From assembly GCA_949775045.1 (NCBI GenBank), contig OX459100.1, forward strand, positions 13,138,447-13,202,446: 64,000 bases of DNA. Reading direction: 5' to 3'. The position numbers and the translations under genes were made by a program. The first letter of the stretch is position 1. Each line of letters starts with the position of its first letter. This document shows positions 36,098-46,928 of this stretch, piece by piece. Origin of the DNA: Metridium senile (taxonomy: Eukaryota; Cnidaria; Anthozoa; Actiniaria; Metridiidae). A model generated the notes under the pieces. That model made no database searches. It saw only the letters and a program-made list of their open reading frames with translations, and was not told the origin of the DNA.

Positions 36098-37390
36098 TTC
36101 GATAAAAAAGTAATCGTATTTTAATTTAATTAATTTAATTTAATTAACGACGCGCGTACGTTGCTTTCAAATGGCTTCCCGAACTGAAGTGAGCCACAAT
36201 GGATGTTGAAACGAGTTGAAATTCGTCTTGTGGACGTTTGCATCAGCAAAAGAGCCTTTGAAAGCGCTTATTTTTCGATAAACAATAATAAGAACTTTAA
36301 ACGAAATCACCGTCAACTGTTGAAGGAATTAATCTATCTGTGTCGTACTTAATGAAGAAGATGAAAGCATGATGATCGCTGACAGAACTTTGAATCGAGA
36401 AAAAACGGCCTTTTTCAAGATTTTTGAACCTTAGAAAGGCAAGAACACTTCCTGACTTCAAAAACGTTGTTAACTTTGTAGAAAAAACTTTTCGTGAATT
36501 TTACAGCTTTTTAAAAGTAACTGAAAAGCAACGATATCTCTCAGCAAAAGATAACTCAACTCACCGCCGTGTTGTTTACAAGGAAAGATAAAAACTAAAA
36601 CTATTGTTTTCAACTATTATCGAGGTATGTGAACGAGCTGTAAATTCTATAGAGAATTAAAATAAAACCCTTTTGTGTATTCTCTCTGGAGTTTTTGCAA
36701 TTTGATTTGATTTTCTCAACTTTTGCTTATTAAAATGTATGCAAAAACAACCAATTGCTCGCCACCTATTTGCAAATTTGCAAATTTTTGTGGGTTTTGG
36801 TCGACCTTTCTCTCAAGTTTTTCGCCTTTTTCCTCCACTTGCTCAACATTTTCTTCAAATATGTCGAAAGCAAAACAGGACAGTCGTTGCTGCCGTCCAA
36901 AGCGGCCTTTTCAATTTGTTTTTGTCGCAAAAAAAGTAAACATTTTGAACTTGAAAGCCTCACATTTCTATGGGGTATCTCTATGGGATATCTATTTCTT
37001 GTCAATGAAAAAGAAGCCAATCAGAGCGCGCGATTCTACTTGCATATGTTATAATAAAGTATTGAAGCCAGAATCAGACTGCTATAAAAGGTAAAAAAAA
37101 AAAGGTACGATGGCTTGAAATTGTTTTTTTTTTAATCAGCCTCAATTATACTTTGATTTTGTTATTTTCTTTGTACAATATTTGGAATATTAAGAAATTA
37201 TGGGCCCTGTTTCGTTTCAGGTTTCGGTGCTTAGTATGTGGTATGAGTTTCAAGAAAATGACAATATAACGCAACGATAACTTTAATGAAGAACAATTGA
37301 AATGGTGAATATACAACAATCCTAGATAACAACAGAAAGAAATGACACTGGTTAGTGCTCTGATTCATGACACTATCGATTTCGGTGTTT
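36098..37390. other. Non-coding stretch with overlapping chance ORFs
   Basis: Several overlapping open frames occur at 36723-37094 in three frames and on the opposite strand. None looks like a protein family, and the stretch is low-complexity T-rich. Nothing else is supported here. Confidence 0.4.
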
Positions 37391-37429
37391 TTTTTTTATG
37401 CGAAAATAGTTAGAACGATATAAACAAAT

Positions 37430-37626
37430 AATAGTGCAAGTTTTGATATACTAGTCAGTGTCCTGATCAATGATGAGGGGTTTTTTTTCAGTTTTTTAAT
37501 GCAGTGAGATTCAGTGTCATATTGGATCGTAAAGTTCGTTAGCTGCAAAAGAGAAAGTGACAGTTCTTGCTCTTCCAATGAATCAGATCTTAAGATGTTC
37601 TCTAAGTGGTGGTCAAATAATAACAT
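37430..37626 (-). repeat. Tandem partial duplicate of the RPA-like gene 3' end
   Basis: Minus-strand codons FDHHLENI...LEEQELSLSLLQL...FTIQYDTESHCIK repeat the C-terminus of the neighbouring gene at 37732-38025, together with its downstream non-coding sequence. The copies are diverged, so this is an old tandem duplication. Confidence 0.7.
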
Positions 37627-37731
37627 ACAATGTTAAACGAAGGAGTTCATGAATAATGTTCATGTTTAAACCTAGTTGTAGTTTCTCAATTAGAACGATA
37701 ATAAACAAACAACAGTGCAAGTTTTGATATA

Positions 37732-38718
37732 TTAGTCAGTGTCCTGATCAATGACTAGTCTTTTGATGCAGTGCGATTCAGTGTCGTACTGAATCGTAAA
37801 GTTCTTTAGTTGTAAAAGAGAAAGGGACAGCTCTTGCTCTTCCAATGTATCAGAGATGTTCTCTAAATGGTGGTCAAATAACGTGAACCAGAGCAGGCGT
37901 GTTGTCTTGTCTCGGATGGCGATGCGGATGGACGTGGAGATACTGCATGTACTAAGTTCCTGAATAGACCCACATACTTTGCACTTCATGATCTTTACGG
38001 CATCAGAAGATACTTCGGTTATCATCTTCTTACATTTCTTGCAAGAATAATGCTTCTTAAAAGCAGTTCTATTGCATCTACCTTCAAAGTTTTTATTTGA
38101 AAGAAATCGTCGAAGGCGTCGTCGGTTAACTTTGGAAAATCTTCATCCGATTCTTCTGTGAGGACTGTGTTGGTCGTGGTCGTCAAGTATTTCTTTCCGT
38201 CGAATTGCTTCACTCTGACGTTAGTGAAACAATAAAATCCTTCGTTGTGAACGTTTGGGAAAATTTTATCCCACAAAGTGATCGTTAAAACAGCTGTGTC
38301 ATCAGTTAAAGTACACTGTTCCATCATGTCCATCTCTTTACAGCGAACGAAAATAGTTTTGAAAGCGTTGTTCTTGAACTGAAGACGACCTTTCACAGTA
38401 ATGACGACGTTCTCAGCTACTGAATATACGTCGTTGATGGTTGTTGGAGCTGTAGGCTTTTCCACTAGACATTTTGCTGAAGACGAGATCCATTTCCCCA
38501 GGGGAAAATAGACTTTTCCTTTCTGACAAATTCATCAACTTCAATGGTTGGCCAGAGTCAGAGTAGTTCTTGATCTCTACGTCTTTATCGCTGTCATAGC
38601 AAACGACTCTTGTTGTTTCTTTTGAAGTGGTTTGTATTTTGAAGTCAAAGTAAGGGAAGTCTTTTGCACGACTTCTCTTCAAGGGACTCACATGCGATAC
38701 GCAACCTGTAGCTTCCAT
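37732..38718 (-). pseudogene. RPA-like OB-fold protein with C-terminal zinc site, frameshifted
   Basis: Start ATG at 38718 (MEATGCVSHVSPLKRSR), with a TATA box upstream. Three blocks in different frames make up the gene: 38718-38413, 38465-38022 and 38025-37732. The middle block resembles an OB fold (VVITVKGRLQFKNNAFKTIF, VLTITLWDKIFP). Around the last junction lie cysteines arranged C-x2-C...C-x2-C (SCKKCKK, MKCKVCG), like the zinc-binding OB fold of RPA70. Single-strand DNA binding is inferred from this. There are no introns. Two frame changes within short overlaps suggest decay. The shape resembles the stand-alone RPA-like proteins that accompany cnidarian mobile DNA; a processed host copy is possible. 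Confidence 0.5.
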
Positions 38719-38770
38719 AGTTGTTGTACAGTATCAGCAAAAGGGCACTGAACATGTGCTCGGATTGCAG

Positions 38771-38778
38771 TATTTATA
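38771..38778 (-). promoter_or_regulatory. TATA box of the RPA-like gene
   Basis: TATAAATA on the minus strand, 53 bases before the ATG at 38718. Spacing fits a short leader with transcription start near 38745. Confidence 0.5.
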
Positions 38779-39112
38779 CCAGAAAAGAGGATCGAAATGC
38801 ACCAATGAAGTTACAGCAGTACCAAAGATTATCCAATCAAGCTTGCTAAATCGTTCACCAATGATTTGCAAGTGAAAGGTTTGCAAAGAATGATGGTTGA
38901 TTTTTGATTTTTGTTTATTTTCAACTGATCGTGGAGCGAAGAAGAGCTTGGAGCGTTGTTAATTACTAAAACAAGGAATGTACAATGAGCTACAATGACC
39001 TGCAATGAACTACAATATGAGTTAAAAGACCTATAATGAGCTTTAATAAACAACAACAAAAGTGTAATTATTGGATCAAGCACTATAAATAAGACAGAGA
39101 AAAGATATTAGA

Positions 39113-39220
39113 GTGAATTCAGTAAAAGCGTGAAACACTAACAAAAGAAAACAAAAGAATGAGCATAAAATAGTACAAAATAGTATTACTAATGTTTCAT
39201 GCTTTTACTGAATGCACTCC
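39113..39220. repeat. Inverted repeat, about 30-bp arms
   Basis: TGAATTCAGTAAAAGCGTGA at the left is mirrored by CATGCTTTTACTGAATGCA at the right with an A-rich loop. It is probably a small hairpin MITE. Confidence 0.5.
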
Positions 39221-39377
39221 AGCATGGGAGAAAAGGCCAAAGTAAGTTATTAATTAAGTTGCATAATTGTAGTTGAACAATTGAATATTTCAAACTTCTA
39301 ACTTAACAATACATTACAAAAATGATGTAAAAGAAACGAAAAGAAAAAATAGAAACAAACCAATAGCTTTCAAAATG

Positions 39378-39412
39378 TATACACCTACTTGCAAGAATGT
39401 TGTCTATGGTTG
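39378..39412. repeat. Solo end of the TACACCTACTTGCA hairpin family
   Basis: TATACACCTACTTGCAAGAA matches the terminal inverted repeat of the MITEs at 46691 and 50599. The second arm is absent here. Confidence 0.55.
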
Positions 39413-39439
39413 GCCAAATGTTGCAAAATTAAGCAACAT

Positions 39440-39690
39440 CTATATTTCTATTCAACAATATATTTTCATTCAACTTCAAGCCTTACAATTTACATTCAAC
39501 CTCAAAGTGTGTTGACTTCAAGGCAATGCATATACATGTTTACATTCAAGAAATTATATTTCTATTCAAAAATATATTTTCATTCAACTTCAAGCCTTAC
39601 AATTTATATTCAACCTATAAATGTATGCAACTTCAAGGCAATATGTTTCTACATTCAAGTAATAAAATTTTATTCAATTTCAAGCTAAGA
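39440..39690. repeat. Tandem repeat, about 114-bp period, ATTCAA-rich
   Basis: Two and a partial third unit of ATATTTTCATTCAACTTCAA...CCTTACAATTTA occur about 114 bp apart. The repeat produces overlapping chance ORFs on the plus strand. Confidence 0.65.
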
Positions 39691-39910
39691 TTGTTCTTTT
39701 TAATTCGGTTGCTTCAATATTCATTCAACTTCAACGCTCAATTTGTTGGCAGTAAATTCGTAAGTTCCCGGACATTGGTTGAATATTTATTCAACAAAAA
39801 TTCCCCTACCTCCCCTCCCAAAAAATCTTTTCGGCCGCCATATTGAATTTCTAATGAGCGAGTCCGAACCAAATCTTAAGCGAACGGATCCAGGGACAAA
39901 ACCGAAACAT

Positions 39911-40360
39911 TTACGGTGACTTTACGGACTTTTCGATCGATCGACTAACGTACTCGCACGTGCGACAAACCTGGAATATGGCGTCGAACAAAGATTCTTC
40001 AAATAAATCGATCGCGGAAATTGTTCGTGATTGCGTGAGAGAAGAATTAAAGTTACAGAGAAGTGGCATTTTCTGTTTCCCTTTTTTAAAACGCCAAGGG
40101 TGACCAGGTGTACTTGTCGTATTTGCAGTCGTGTAAGTTGGTGTTGAAGGTGAGAACGATTGCCTTGAGTTGGCTACCGACGACAGCACAGTTGAGGAAT
40201 TAGAGAGCGAATTTCCAGCTTGGCTCGATGCAGATCTGGCCGAGTTGGCAATAAGATTTCGGGTTCGTATTACTTCCACTTCTTTGTAAGTTTAATTCTT
40301 CTCTCACGCAATCACGAACAATTTCCGCGATCGATTTATTGGAAGAATCTTTGTTCAACA
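39911..40360 (-). pseudogene. First coding exon of a repeated cnidarian gene, with an inverted 5' copy
   Basis: The minus strand encodes NKDSSNKSIAEIVRDCVREE from about 40345, then, after a frame change, RTRNLIANSARSASSQ and a Ser/Thr-rich region ending TPGHPWRFKKGKQK. The first 30 codons also occur on the plus strand from ATG 39977 (MASNKDSSNKSIAEIVRDCV), where they run into the minus copy at about 40068. The HPW-basic ending resembles the N-terminal exon of some uncharacterised cnidarian proteins. I cannot give a function. Confidence 0.4.
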
Positions 40361-40639
40361 ACCTTTAGGGGTAAAAATATATTGTTGCCACGTCCCCCGG
40401 AGGTTATGTGTGTCGTACAATAAATTAATTTGATAATAACAATCAATTATTCTAAAGATTAAAACACAAGAAACTGCAGTGACTTTTATAGCCTGTTATA
40501 ACAAATTCATTGATCGTCATAGTCTATTTAGTAATTTTGAAAATCAAATTCCTTCAAATTCCGTTCTACAATGCGTGAAGGTCAAGTGTATATTGTGTAA
40601 TTAGCAGTACTAACTACCAACAGCTAATACCGTGTATTA

Positions 40640-40930
40640 TGCCCGGGGGTGTACTCCCTTTGTCCAAGTGGTAGGGGTGATCGGCGTACCTTTTAGGGTA
40701 AAAATATTTCCTGTACGTACCTTTCAGGGCCCTTTTAGGGTTCTGGCTCAAAATTCAGTTACGTAACATGATTTCGTACCTGTAAGAGTCATTTTTACTC
40801 TGTTTTGTTAATTTGTTGGGTAGAAATCGACAAGGCTTTATCAGTTATTTTTATCTGTGCATACCTTTTAGGGGTTGTTTTTAAAACCTACCACTTACAC
40901 AAAGGGGGTATTATGCATACTATTTGTTCA
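40640..40930. repeat. Dispersed repeat with CCTTTTAGGG words
   Basis: CGTACCTTTTAGGG, CGTACCTTTCAGGG, CCCTTTTAGGG and ACCTTTTAGGG recur, framed by GTGTACTCCCTTTGTCCAAG and its near inverse CTTACACAAAGGGGGTA. It is probably a MITE-like unit. Confidence 0.5.
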
Positions 40931-40999
40931 CGGACGACGGAAAATCACTCTAGTACGACCTTGGTCTTGATAAGATGTAATAATATATTCTACCTAAAT

Positions 41000-42800
41000 T
41001 AACGCGATTCAGAGGGGGAAATGCTTTCAAATGAAGGAAACTAACGCGATCGAGCCAAATAACAAATCAAGACAGAACTTTATTAACAGCTGCTAAGTTC
41101 TTTGACGTGGCTTAACAAACGACAAACGAGTAGTGACAAACCAGTAGTGACGATGAGATAGACGCGGTGGACTCACCGTAATTTGCGGGTCGTTTGACAT
41201 TTAATCAGATTTTGGATAAAAATTTAAATATTAACATCCCACTTTATCATTTACGTTTTAATTAGTCGGGCTAGAGGGCCCGACTCTAGGTTAACCTTTA
41301 GTTAATCTATATATGTATGTATGTATCTATCTATCTGTCATATCGCGTATAGTCCCCCATGATGCTTTGGGAACGAACACAGGAAGCCCAACGTAGAATT
41401 GTTTAGCCTCCTGTGTTGATTTTATGACTAGCCCGACTTCACGCTCCTAGAGCGTCTAGTTAAAATCTAAAACATCTTTTCGTAGCATTCTGACAACACT
41501 CACATTAATGTTGTGTCACAATGTCAATGAGTTTAATTCGGGATGATTGAATTCACATGAGTGTGTTTTTCAAATATTTCACATTTCACGACACCGTAGG
41601 TCGATGTATTAATTGCCCTTTTGTAAATATTTAGGCCTATCAAGATTAGTCCTTTACTTTTTGAAAGCCAGTGGAGTATTGTAACATGAAATTATGTTTT
41701 CTTTGAATAACTTATATCCCATCCATACGGCTTCGTTTATGTAGAGTTGATGACGAGTTTATATATAGAGAGTACCTCTATAAACTAATAAAGAAATATG
41801 ATCAAGTAATAAAACGTTTAAAAAACTAACATATTATAATAGAAAATGTGTCTGTCCGTCGCTCCCCGTCTGCCGGGCGTCTGTGATCTCGTCATTTTAC
41901 TGTAAACAAGGCGCAAATTGAATCGCGTATATTGTTGTCGGAAACTGTCGGATCGCGATGAAATTTAGCAATTTAACAGGGTTTGTAGTTCTCTTTTAGA
42001 TAAACTTAATGTGATTTTACTAGAGTGCATAGTTTTGAAATTAGAAAGCTCATGACGTCACATGAAATCGCTCTATAGCTCACTTTACGAACACTCGATT
42101 TGCGTTTCCTATGCGCGAGGGAAAATTAATACACCCGGCTAACTAATTATTGAAATGTATTTGATTTATAAAATATATAAATATTAGGTACAACATGTTG
42201 ATATAATTCACAATCTGTCTCACTGCTTGCTTTGGAAATACCCGTTTGAACCACACCTCAATTTGAAAGTAAGTAAATTAAACTTCTGAATGTTTATTTC
42301 ATTGCTTACGATATAGTGATTAATAATGTGATCAGTACTGAAGACTAAGTCATCTTTTGTTTAATCTGTTTGCTTTAATTTAAACTCGCTATTTTATTTT
42401 TTGTTCTTATCTTATTAATTTTATCTTTTGTATGATAGTCTACAAATTGAGATGAAAACTAATACATAGTTCTGTTTGGTAATAGCTATTGTTAGACTAG
42501 TAATATTGGCTTAGCTTAACAAGGACTTCATGTTCCCCCCTCCCCCTTCCCAATGTTGTTTACTGTAATTATTAGCATGAAATCAATGTGAAATGATCAA
42601 CCAACTACTAACCAATTAGCATTGAAGGGGGCGAAATGAGTGATGTGTCTCCCTATTTATGCATAAGATTGTAGTTTAAAGAGAAATTTTTTATATGTAG
42701 GGGTATTATTGTTAAATAACTACCCGTTTTTTAAAAACTCATTGTTTCACTCAATCACTTCAACACACAGCATTTGTGGGCCAGTATTGCAAGCAGTTGA
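41000..42800. other. Non-coding stretch
   Basis: It holds a short ATGTATGT/ATCTATCT microsatellite near 41308-41340 and an inverted GTCGGGCTA/TAGCCCGAC pair (about 41265 and 41430). Otherwise nothing is recognised. Confidence 0.45.
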
Positions 42801-42840
42801 GGGCGTAGCCCGTATTGGTTTCAACTTTATTATATACGTA

Positions 42841-43013
42841 TATACACCTAATTGCAGTAACATTGTCATATAAAAAAGAAAATTACAAAATAGGAATTAA
42901 TTAAAAGACAAAAGCAGATTACTCAAGCTGAACTTCTTCTTTTGTCTTTTAATTAATTCCTATTTTGTAATTTTTTTTTTATATGACAATGTTATTGCAA
43001 TTAGGTGTATATA
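42841..43013. mobile_element. Hairpin MITE, TATACACCTA family, copy A
   Basis: TATACACCTAATTGCAGTAA and its inverse bound a long palindrome with GGAATTAATTAAAAGACAAAAG inside. It ends exactly where the next hairpin begins. Confidence 0.7.
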
Positions 43014-43288
43014 CCTAATTAAAAAAGGTTGACAGGGCAAACGGCGATTGGTGTTTGCACGACCGAAAGGAACTATAGGTAATACGAATTCCTTCTTATT
43101 CGTTTCTAAATTACCCAAACAATGCCTCCACCGTTCAGCGAAACCTTCGAGAAACCCAACTAAGGTTATCGCTGAACGGTGTTTGGGTAATTTAGAATGG
43201 AATAAGAAGAAATTGGTATTACCCACAGTCCCTTTCGGTCGTGCAATCGCAGATCGCCACGACAACCTTTTTTGAATTAGGTGTATAT
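43009..43288. mobile_element. Hairpin MITE, second type with the same outer ends
   Basis: The ends TATACCTAATTAAAAAAGG and CCTTTTTTGAATTAGGTGTATA are inverted copies. The body is a second palindrome with GCACGACCGAAAGG / CCTTTCGGTCGTGC and a CCACCGTTCAGCG centre. The ends resemble copy A, so the families are related or share a mobiliser. Confidence 0.65.
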
Positions 43289-43299
43289 AGTTATTTGTT

Positions 43300-43460
43300 A
43301 TCTATTTATTTACCTACTTGTTCGTTTATTATTTGTTTTTTATTTTTTTGTCTGTTTATTTTCTTTTATTTTCTTTCTTTTTTTGTTTGTTTGTTTTTCT
43401 GTCTGTTTGTTTGCCTGTCCGTCTGTTCTTATGCTTGTTTATTACTGTTTGTGTGAATTT
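43300..43460. repeat. Polypyrimidine/TTTG low-complexity tract
   Basis: The plus strand is almost purely T, C and G with TTTGTTTG and TCTGTTTG runs. Open frames here are low-complexity artefacts. Confidence 0.7.
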
Positions 43461-43860
43461 CTCCTGCCTATAGGTCATGTTGCTCAGTAATGGTTTTCAC
43501 AATGATACAAATGGTATAGGTAAGAATTCTTGAAAACTACTTAATTCATTTACCTATGTAAGGTCTTTAAGGTAAAAATGTTTTGTTTTGAAGTTTGTGT
43601 TTTTAGGGGTACTAGTTAGCTAGAGTTAGTGCGTATTCTGAGGTGTATTTCACGGGTTTACTAAGACAATTATACATTAAAGCATGTGGTATTTAGGGTT
43701 CATTATCTATCAATTGACATGATGCTTTATTTCGGTATAACCCGATGAAACAACAGTCTAGACGGGATAAATGCAAGGCTATTTTTGGTAATTGGTAAAC
43801 TGGTTAATCGGTTAATAAGATCCTCGAGCTTAATAAGGTTACTGTCAACCGTTGCGACAT

Positions 43861-45014
43861 GGGTGTGCGTAAAACGCGGACGGCGGACAACACGGACGAG
43901 AATTTTTTTTCACTTTTTTCTAATGGGTGTGCATAATATTTTCTAATTTTTATTTTTTGTCCATTTTCATCTTTAATATATAATTTTTTTTTGCTTATTT
44001 TTTGCATTTCAATCATATTTTATAATTCATTCTTGTTTTATCTTACTATTCCTCAATTTTAAATAATCAATTTTATTAAAAATCTTTTCAGTTTTTCCTT
44101 TTCTTCAGTTTACTTTTTGCGACAAACTCACCAAAAACCTTTTGTATTCGCAAACTGTGATTGTGTCTAAATAATAAACATATAATAATAAACATATGAT
44201 TTGGTGTTGGGCAAACACGGACAAAGGAAAAAAATATAGAATATGTATAAAATATATTAAACGAACAAAAAATAAATAAACACGTATTTTATTTGTTTCA
44301 TATCGTAAAATAGAAAATCTACAACAACAATATATATTTGTTTTAAATCGCCTCAAACTGGTCCCATAAAGTGATTACCAAATAATTATAAAAAATACAA
44401 ACAGGTTTACAGAGGTCAAATCTAATAAAGAGAGATTTATTACATTACATTATCATACCATTAACTATTTTTACAGTTAGATTAAAATCTACACTGCCCG
44501 CCAGCGAAGTTATGACATTCCTATCAGTACATATGCCAAGTGGTTGTAACGATAATCTAAACTAATACATACCATGCATAATGTTTTATCGTGTCATTAT
44601 AATTTTGATGAACACTTTTACACTAACACAATTAAATTATGATTCCCAATTCTCTTAAAAGAATCACATTTTGCATCTTCAAGTGCACCAAAATCTTATT
44701 TTTTTTAAAACTGTGATTGTTGAAGGAATGAAAACATTGCAAATGTTAATGTTAATTACTTATTGAACTTTAAAATGCGATATTATTGTTAATAAAATTG
44801 ATTATTAAAATCGAGGAATAGTCAGATAAAACAAGAATGAAAAAAAAAATATGATTGAAATGAAAAAAATAAGGAAAAAAAATTATATAATAAAGATGAA
44901 AATGGACAAAAAATAAAAATTAGAAAATATTATGCACACCCATTAGAAAAAAGTGAAAAAAAATTCTCGTCCGTCTTGTCCGTCTCGTCTGCCGTCCACG
45001 TTTTACGCACACCC
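43861..45014. mobile_element. Fold-back element with 10-bp duplication (MULE-like)
   Basis: The ends GGGTGTGCGTAAAACG and inverse start arms of about 200 bp. They are flanked by GTTGCGACAT at 43851-43860 and 45015-45024. It is 1154 bp and AT-rich inside, without a transposase. A 9-11 bp duplication with long TIRs suggests the Mutator superfamily. The host sequence on both sides resembles the end of the TTAA element at 16365 (GGTTACTGT-AACC), so this is a nested insertion. Confidence 0.8.
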
Positions 45015-45069
45015 GTTGCGACATCCCTCGTTTGAAAAATTGTTTTTCGCGTCACATTAATGTAAAGGC

Positions 45070-45190
45070 TAAGAAAATAGAACATTTGTGATTTAGTGCG
45101 AAAGGAATGAATTAAAAGACAAAAGAGAGAGTTCAGTTTGAGTGATCTTCTTTTGTCTATGACAACCTTACTGCAAGTAGGTGTATGTGG
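45070..45190. repeat. Partial TACACCTACTTGCA hairpin MITE
   Basis: AGAAAATAGAACATTTGTGA through CTGCAAGTAGGTGTATG matches the right part of the copy at 46691-46928. The left end is lost. Confidence 0.6.
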
Positions 45191-45478
45191 TTATTAGCCA
45201 CTTTAGCAATTTGTTAAACATCTCCTCTAAATTGACAAGGTAGGACGAGGTCGAGTCGATCCACTCGTATTTGACGCAGAAAAACACTTTGGCTAAAAAA
45301 TAATTTTCATTTTAAAGGGCAACTCCCGGCATAAATATGACACTTTTGGGAAAAGCATTATAAATACGTACTTGAAAAATAACAAATATCAAAATTTACG
45401 TAAAAGCAATTTTTAGGCATTTTTTAAGCGCTTGAACGATAATTTTTCGAGGTGGTGCAGAAAACACTTCGATACTGG

Positions 45479-45512
45479 ATCACGTGATCAAGTACGTCAC
45501 AAGTGTGTAACT
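45479..45512 (+). promoter_or_regulatory. Subterminal box upstream of the P2X7-like gene (E-box plus CRE-like)
   Basis: ATCACGTGATC followed by TACGTCACAAGTGTGTAA ends 16 bases before the ATG at 45528. The same box occurs inverted at 55532-55568 before the other gene. CACGTG and TGACGTCA-like cores suggest a shared bZIP/bHLH-type promoter or a transposase site. Confidence 0.55.
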
Positions 45513-45527
45513 TGAACCTGATCAACA

Positions 45528-46762
45528 ATGGCGGACAGTAGCGATAGCGAAAGCTCGTGCTCTAGTAGCGGTTCTACTAGTTATTCTGATGATTCAGATA
45601 GCCAAAATCCCCAAAATGTAGAGATTGCTCTCGGTATTGAGCCCTGGCGTTTTGAACCAACAGGACGAGTGGAAGAAGCTCTCGACGAGGAAGTTTTACC
45701 GTTAGAAAATCCTAGTCGACTACTGTCAGATCTTTGACTGGTAAGTTTTCGAGTTTCTTATGAATGGCCATTATAAAACCCTCTATTGATATTTACCTAT
45801 TAAATCTCAATGGTTAGTCGTGTTGTGTTCTTGTTTTTATGATAAGTGAAAATTTACCAGATTAGTTAGGTTGTTGCTAAATCGTTCTTATTTTAGTGAT
45901 AGTGATGGTTTCTTATTTAGTGCAAAATGTAAATTATATGCTTGATTTTATTATGCTAAAGTAATTTCGATTCGTTATTTTAGTTTATTTGTTTTTTTAT
46001 CTGATAAGATATTCATGTAAAAAAGTGATCTATTTAGTGATGGTTTCTTATTTAGTGCAAAATATATGCTTGATTTTATTATGCTAAAGTAATTTCGATT
46101 CGTTATTTTAGTTTATTTGTTTTTTTATCTGATGAGATATTCATGTAAAAAAAGTAATCTATTTGTAAAGCAAAGAACCCGCATCATTTTTATCAATTTT
46201 GACAGAAATTCACCTATTTAGGTGTTTATGTGGCAACTGTCAGATCATGGATAGGGAGGAAGAATGCCGTTGCTGCCAGGAACTAGAGACCATTAAACAG
46301 AAAAATGCTGAGGCAGTTAGTGTAGCCAACATAAGTGAGCCACAATGCATAAGAGACCACCCAGGGTTTAATGCAGTTTGTCTTAATGTCTGGGTGCTGC
46401 AAGCTGCTTGGAACCAGTTCAAGCAGCAATACGGTGAAAAGGCATTTGATGGGCCTGAGCACAAAGTAAAGCGCCATGTTGCATATAGGCAACTAGTCAG
46501 GTGGTGCTGGGGTGTGTTAGGAAGGAGTGTAAGGGTACCATTACCCTCTTGTGCTGTGTGCTGCATACGAGCACATTTCCCCCCTCCTGGTATTGAAGAT
46601 GACTTTATTTTTGAGGATTTCCATTATGCTGATGAATATACCTCTGCAGTCTTTGAGTGTAGGAAAAGTTATACTTCCAATTCACTTATATATACATCTA
46701 CTTGCAGTAAGGTTGTCATACAAAATAGAACATTTGTCACAAAGAAAATAGAACATTTGTGA
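45528..46762 (+). pseudogene. P2X7 C-terminal (ballast)-like protein, two exons
   Basis: Exon 1 (45528-45740) encodes a Ser/Asp-rich start (MADSSDSESSCSSSGS) and ends in a GTAAGT donor. Exon 2 starts at 46222 after TTTAG and encodes CLCGNC...EECRCC...CIRDHPGF...VRWCWG...LPSCAVCCIR. This is the cysteine/histidine zinc pattern of the cytoplasmic tail of P2X7 receptors. Many invertebrates have this domain alone, without a channel. No membrane segments are present. In the frame from the ATG a TGA falls at 45735, just before the donor; an extra T in CTTTGACTG explains the loss of phase. A hairpin MITE at 46691 supplies the present C-terminus. Function in the transposon is unknown; nucleic-acid or protein binding through zinc is plausible. 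Confidence 0.65.
45896..46160 (+). repeat. Tandem duplication of about 133 bp in the intron
   Basis: The stretch from AGTGATGGTTTCTTATTTAG to TCATGTAAAAAAG occurs twice in a row with few differences. It lies wholly in the intron between the two exons of the P2X7-like gene. Confidence 0.8.
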
Positions 46763-46928
46763 TTTAGTGTGAAAGGAACTTATTAAAAGACAAAAAAGAG
46801 AGTTCAGTTTGAGTCATCTTCTTTTGTCTTTTAATCAATTCCTATCCTACTAAATCACAAATGTTCTATTTTCTTTACAACAAATGTTCCATTTCTGTAT
46901 GACAACCTTAATGCAAGTAGGTGTATAT
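46691..46928. mobile_element. Hairpin MITE, TACACCTACTTGCA family
   Basis: TATACATCTACTTGCAGTAA and its inverse TTAATGCAAGTAGGTGTATA bound a palindrome of about 238 bp. TA repeats flank it. It sits at the 3' end of the P2X7-like coding region. Confidence 0.75.

Noticed and set aside
36723..37094. Overlapping ORFs in three frames and on the opposite strand
   Set aside because: Low-complexity T-rich DNA with no protein pattern and no splice or promoter support.
43241..43490. Hydrophobic ORFs rich in Phe, Leu and Cys
   Set aside because: They come from a polypyrimidine/TTTG tract and would be mistaken for membrane proteins.
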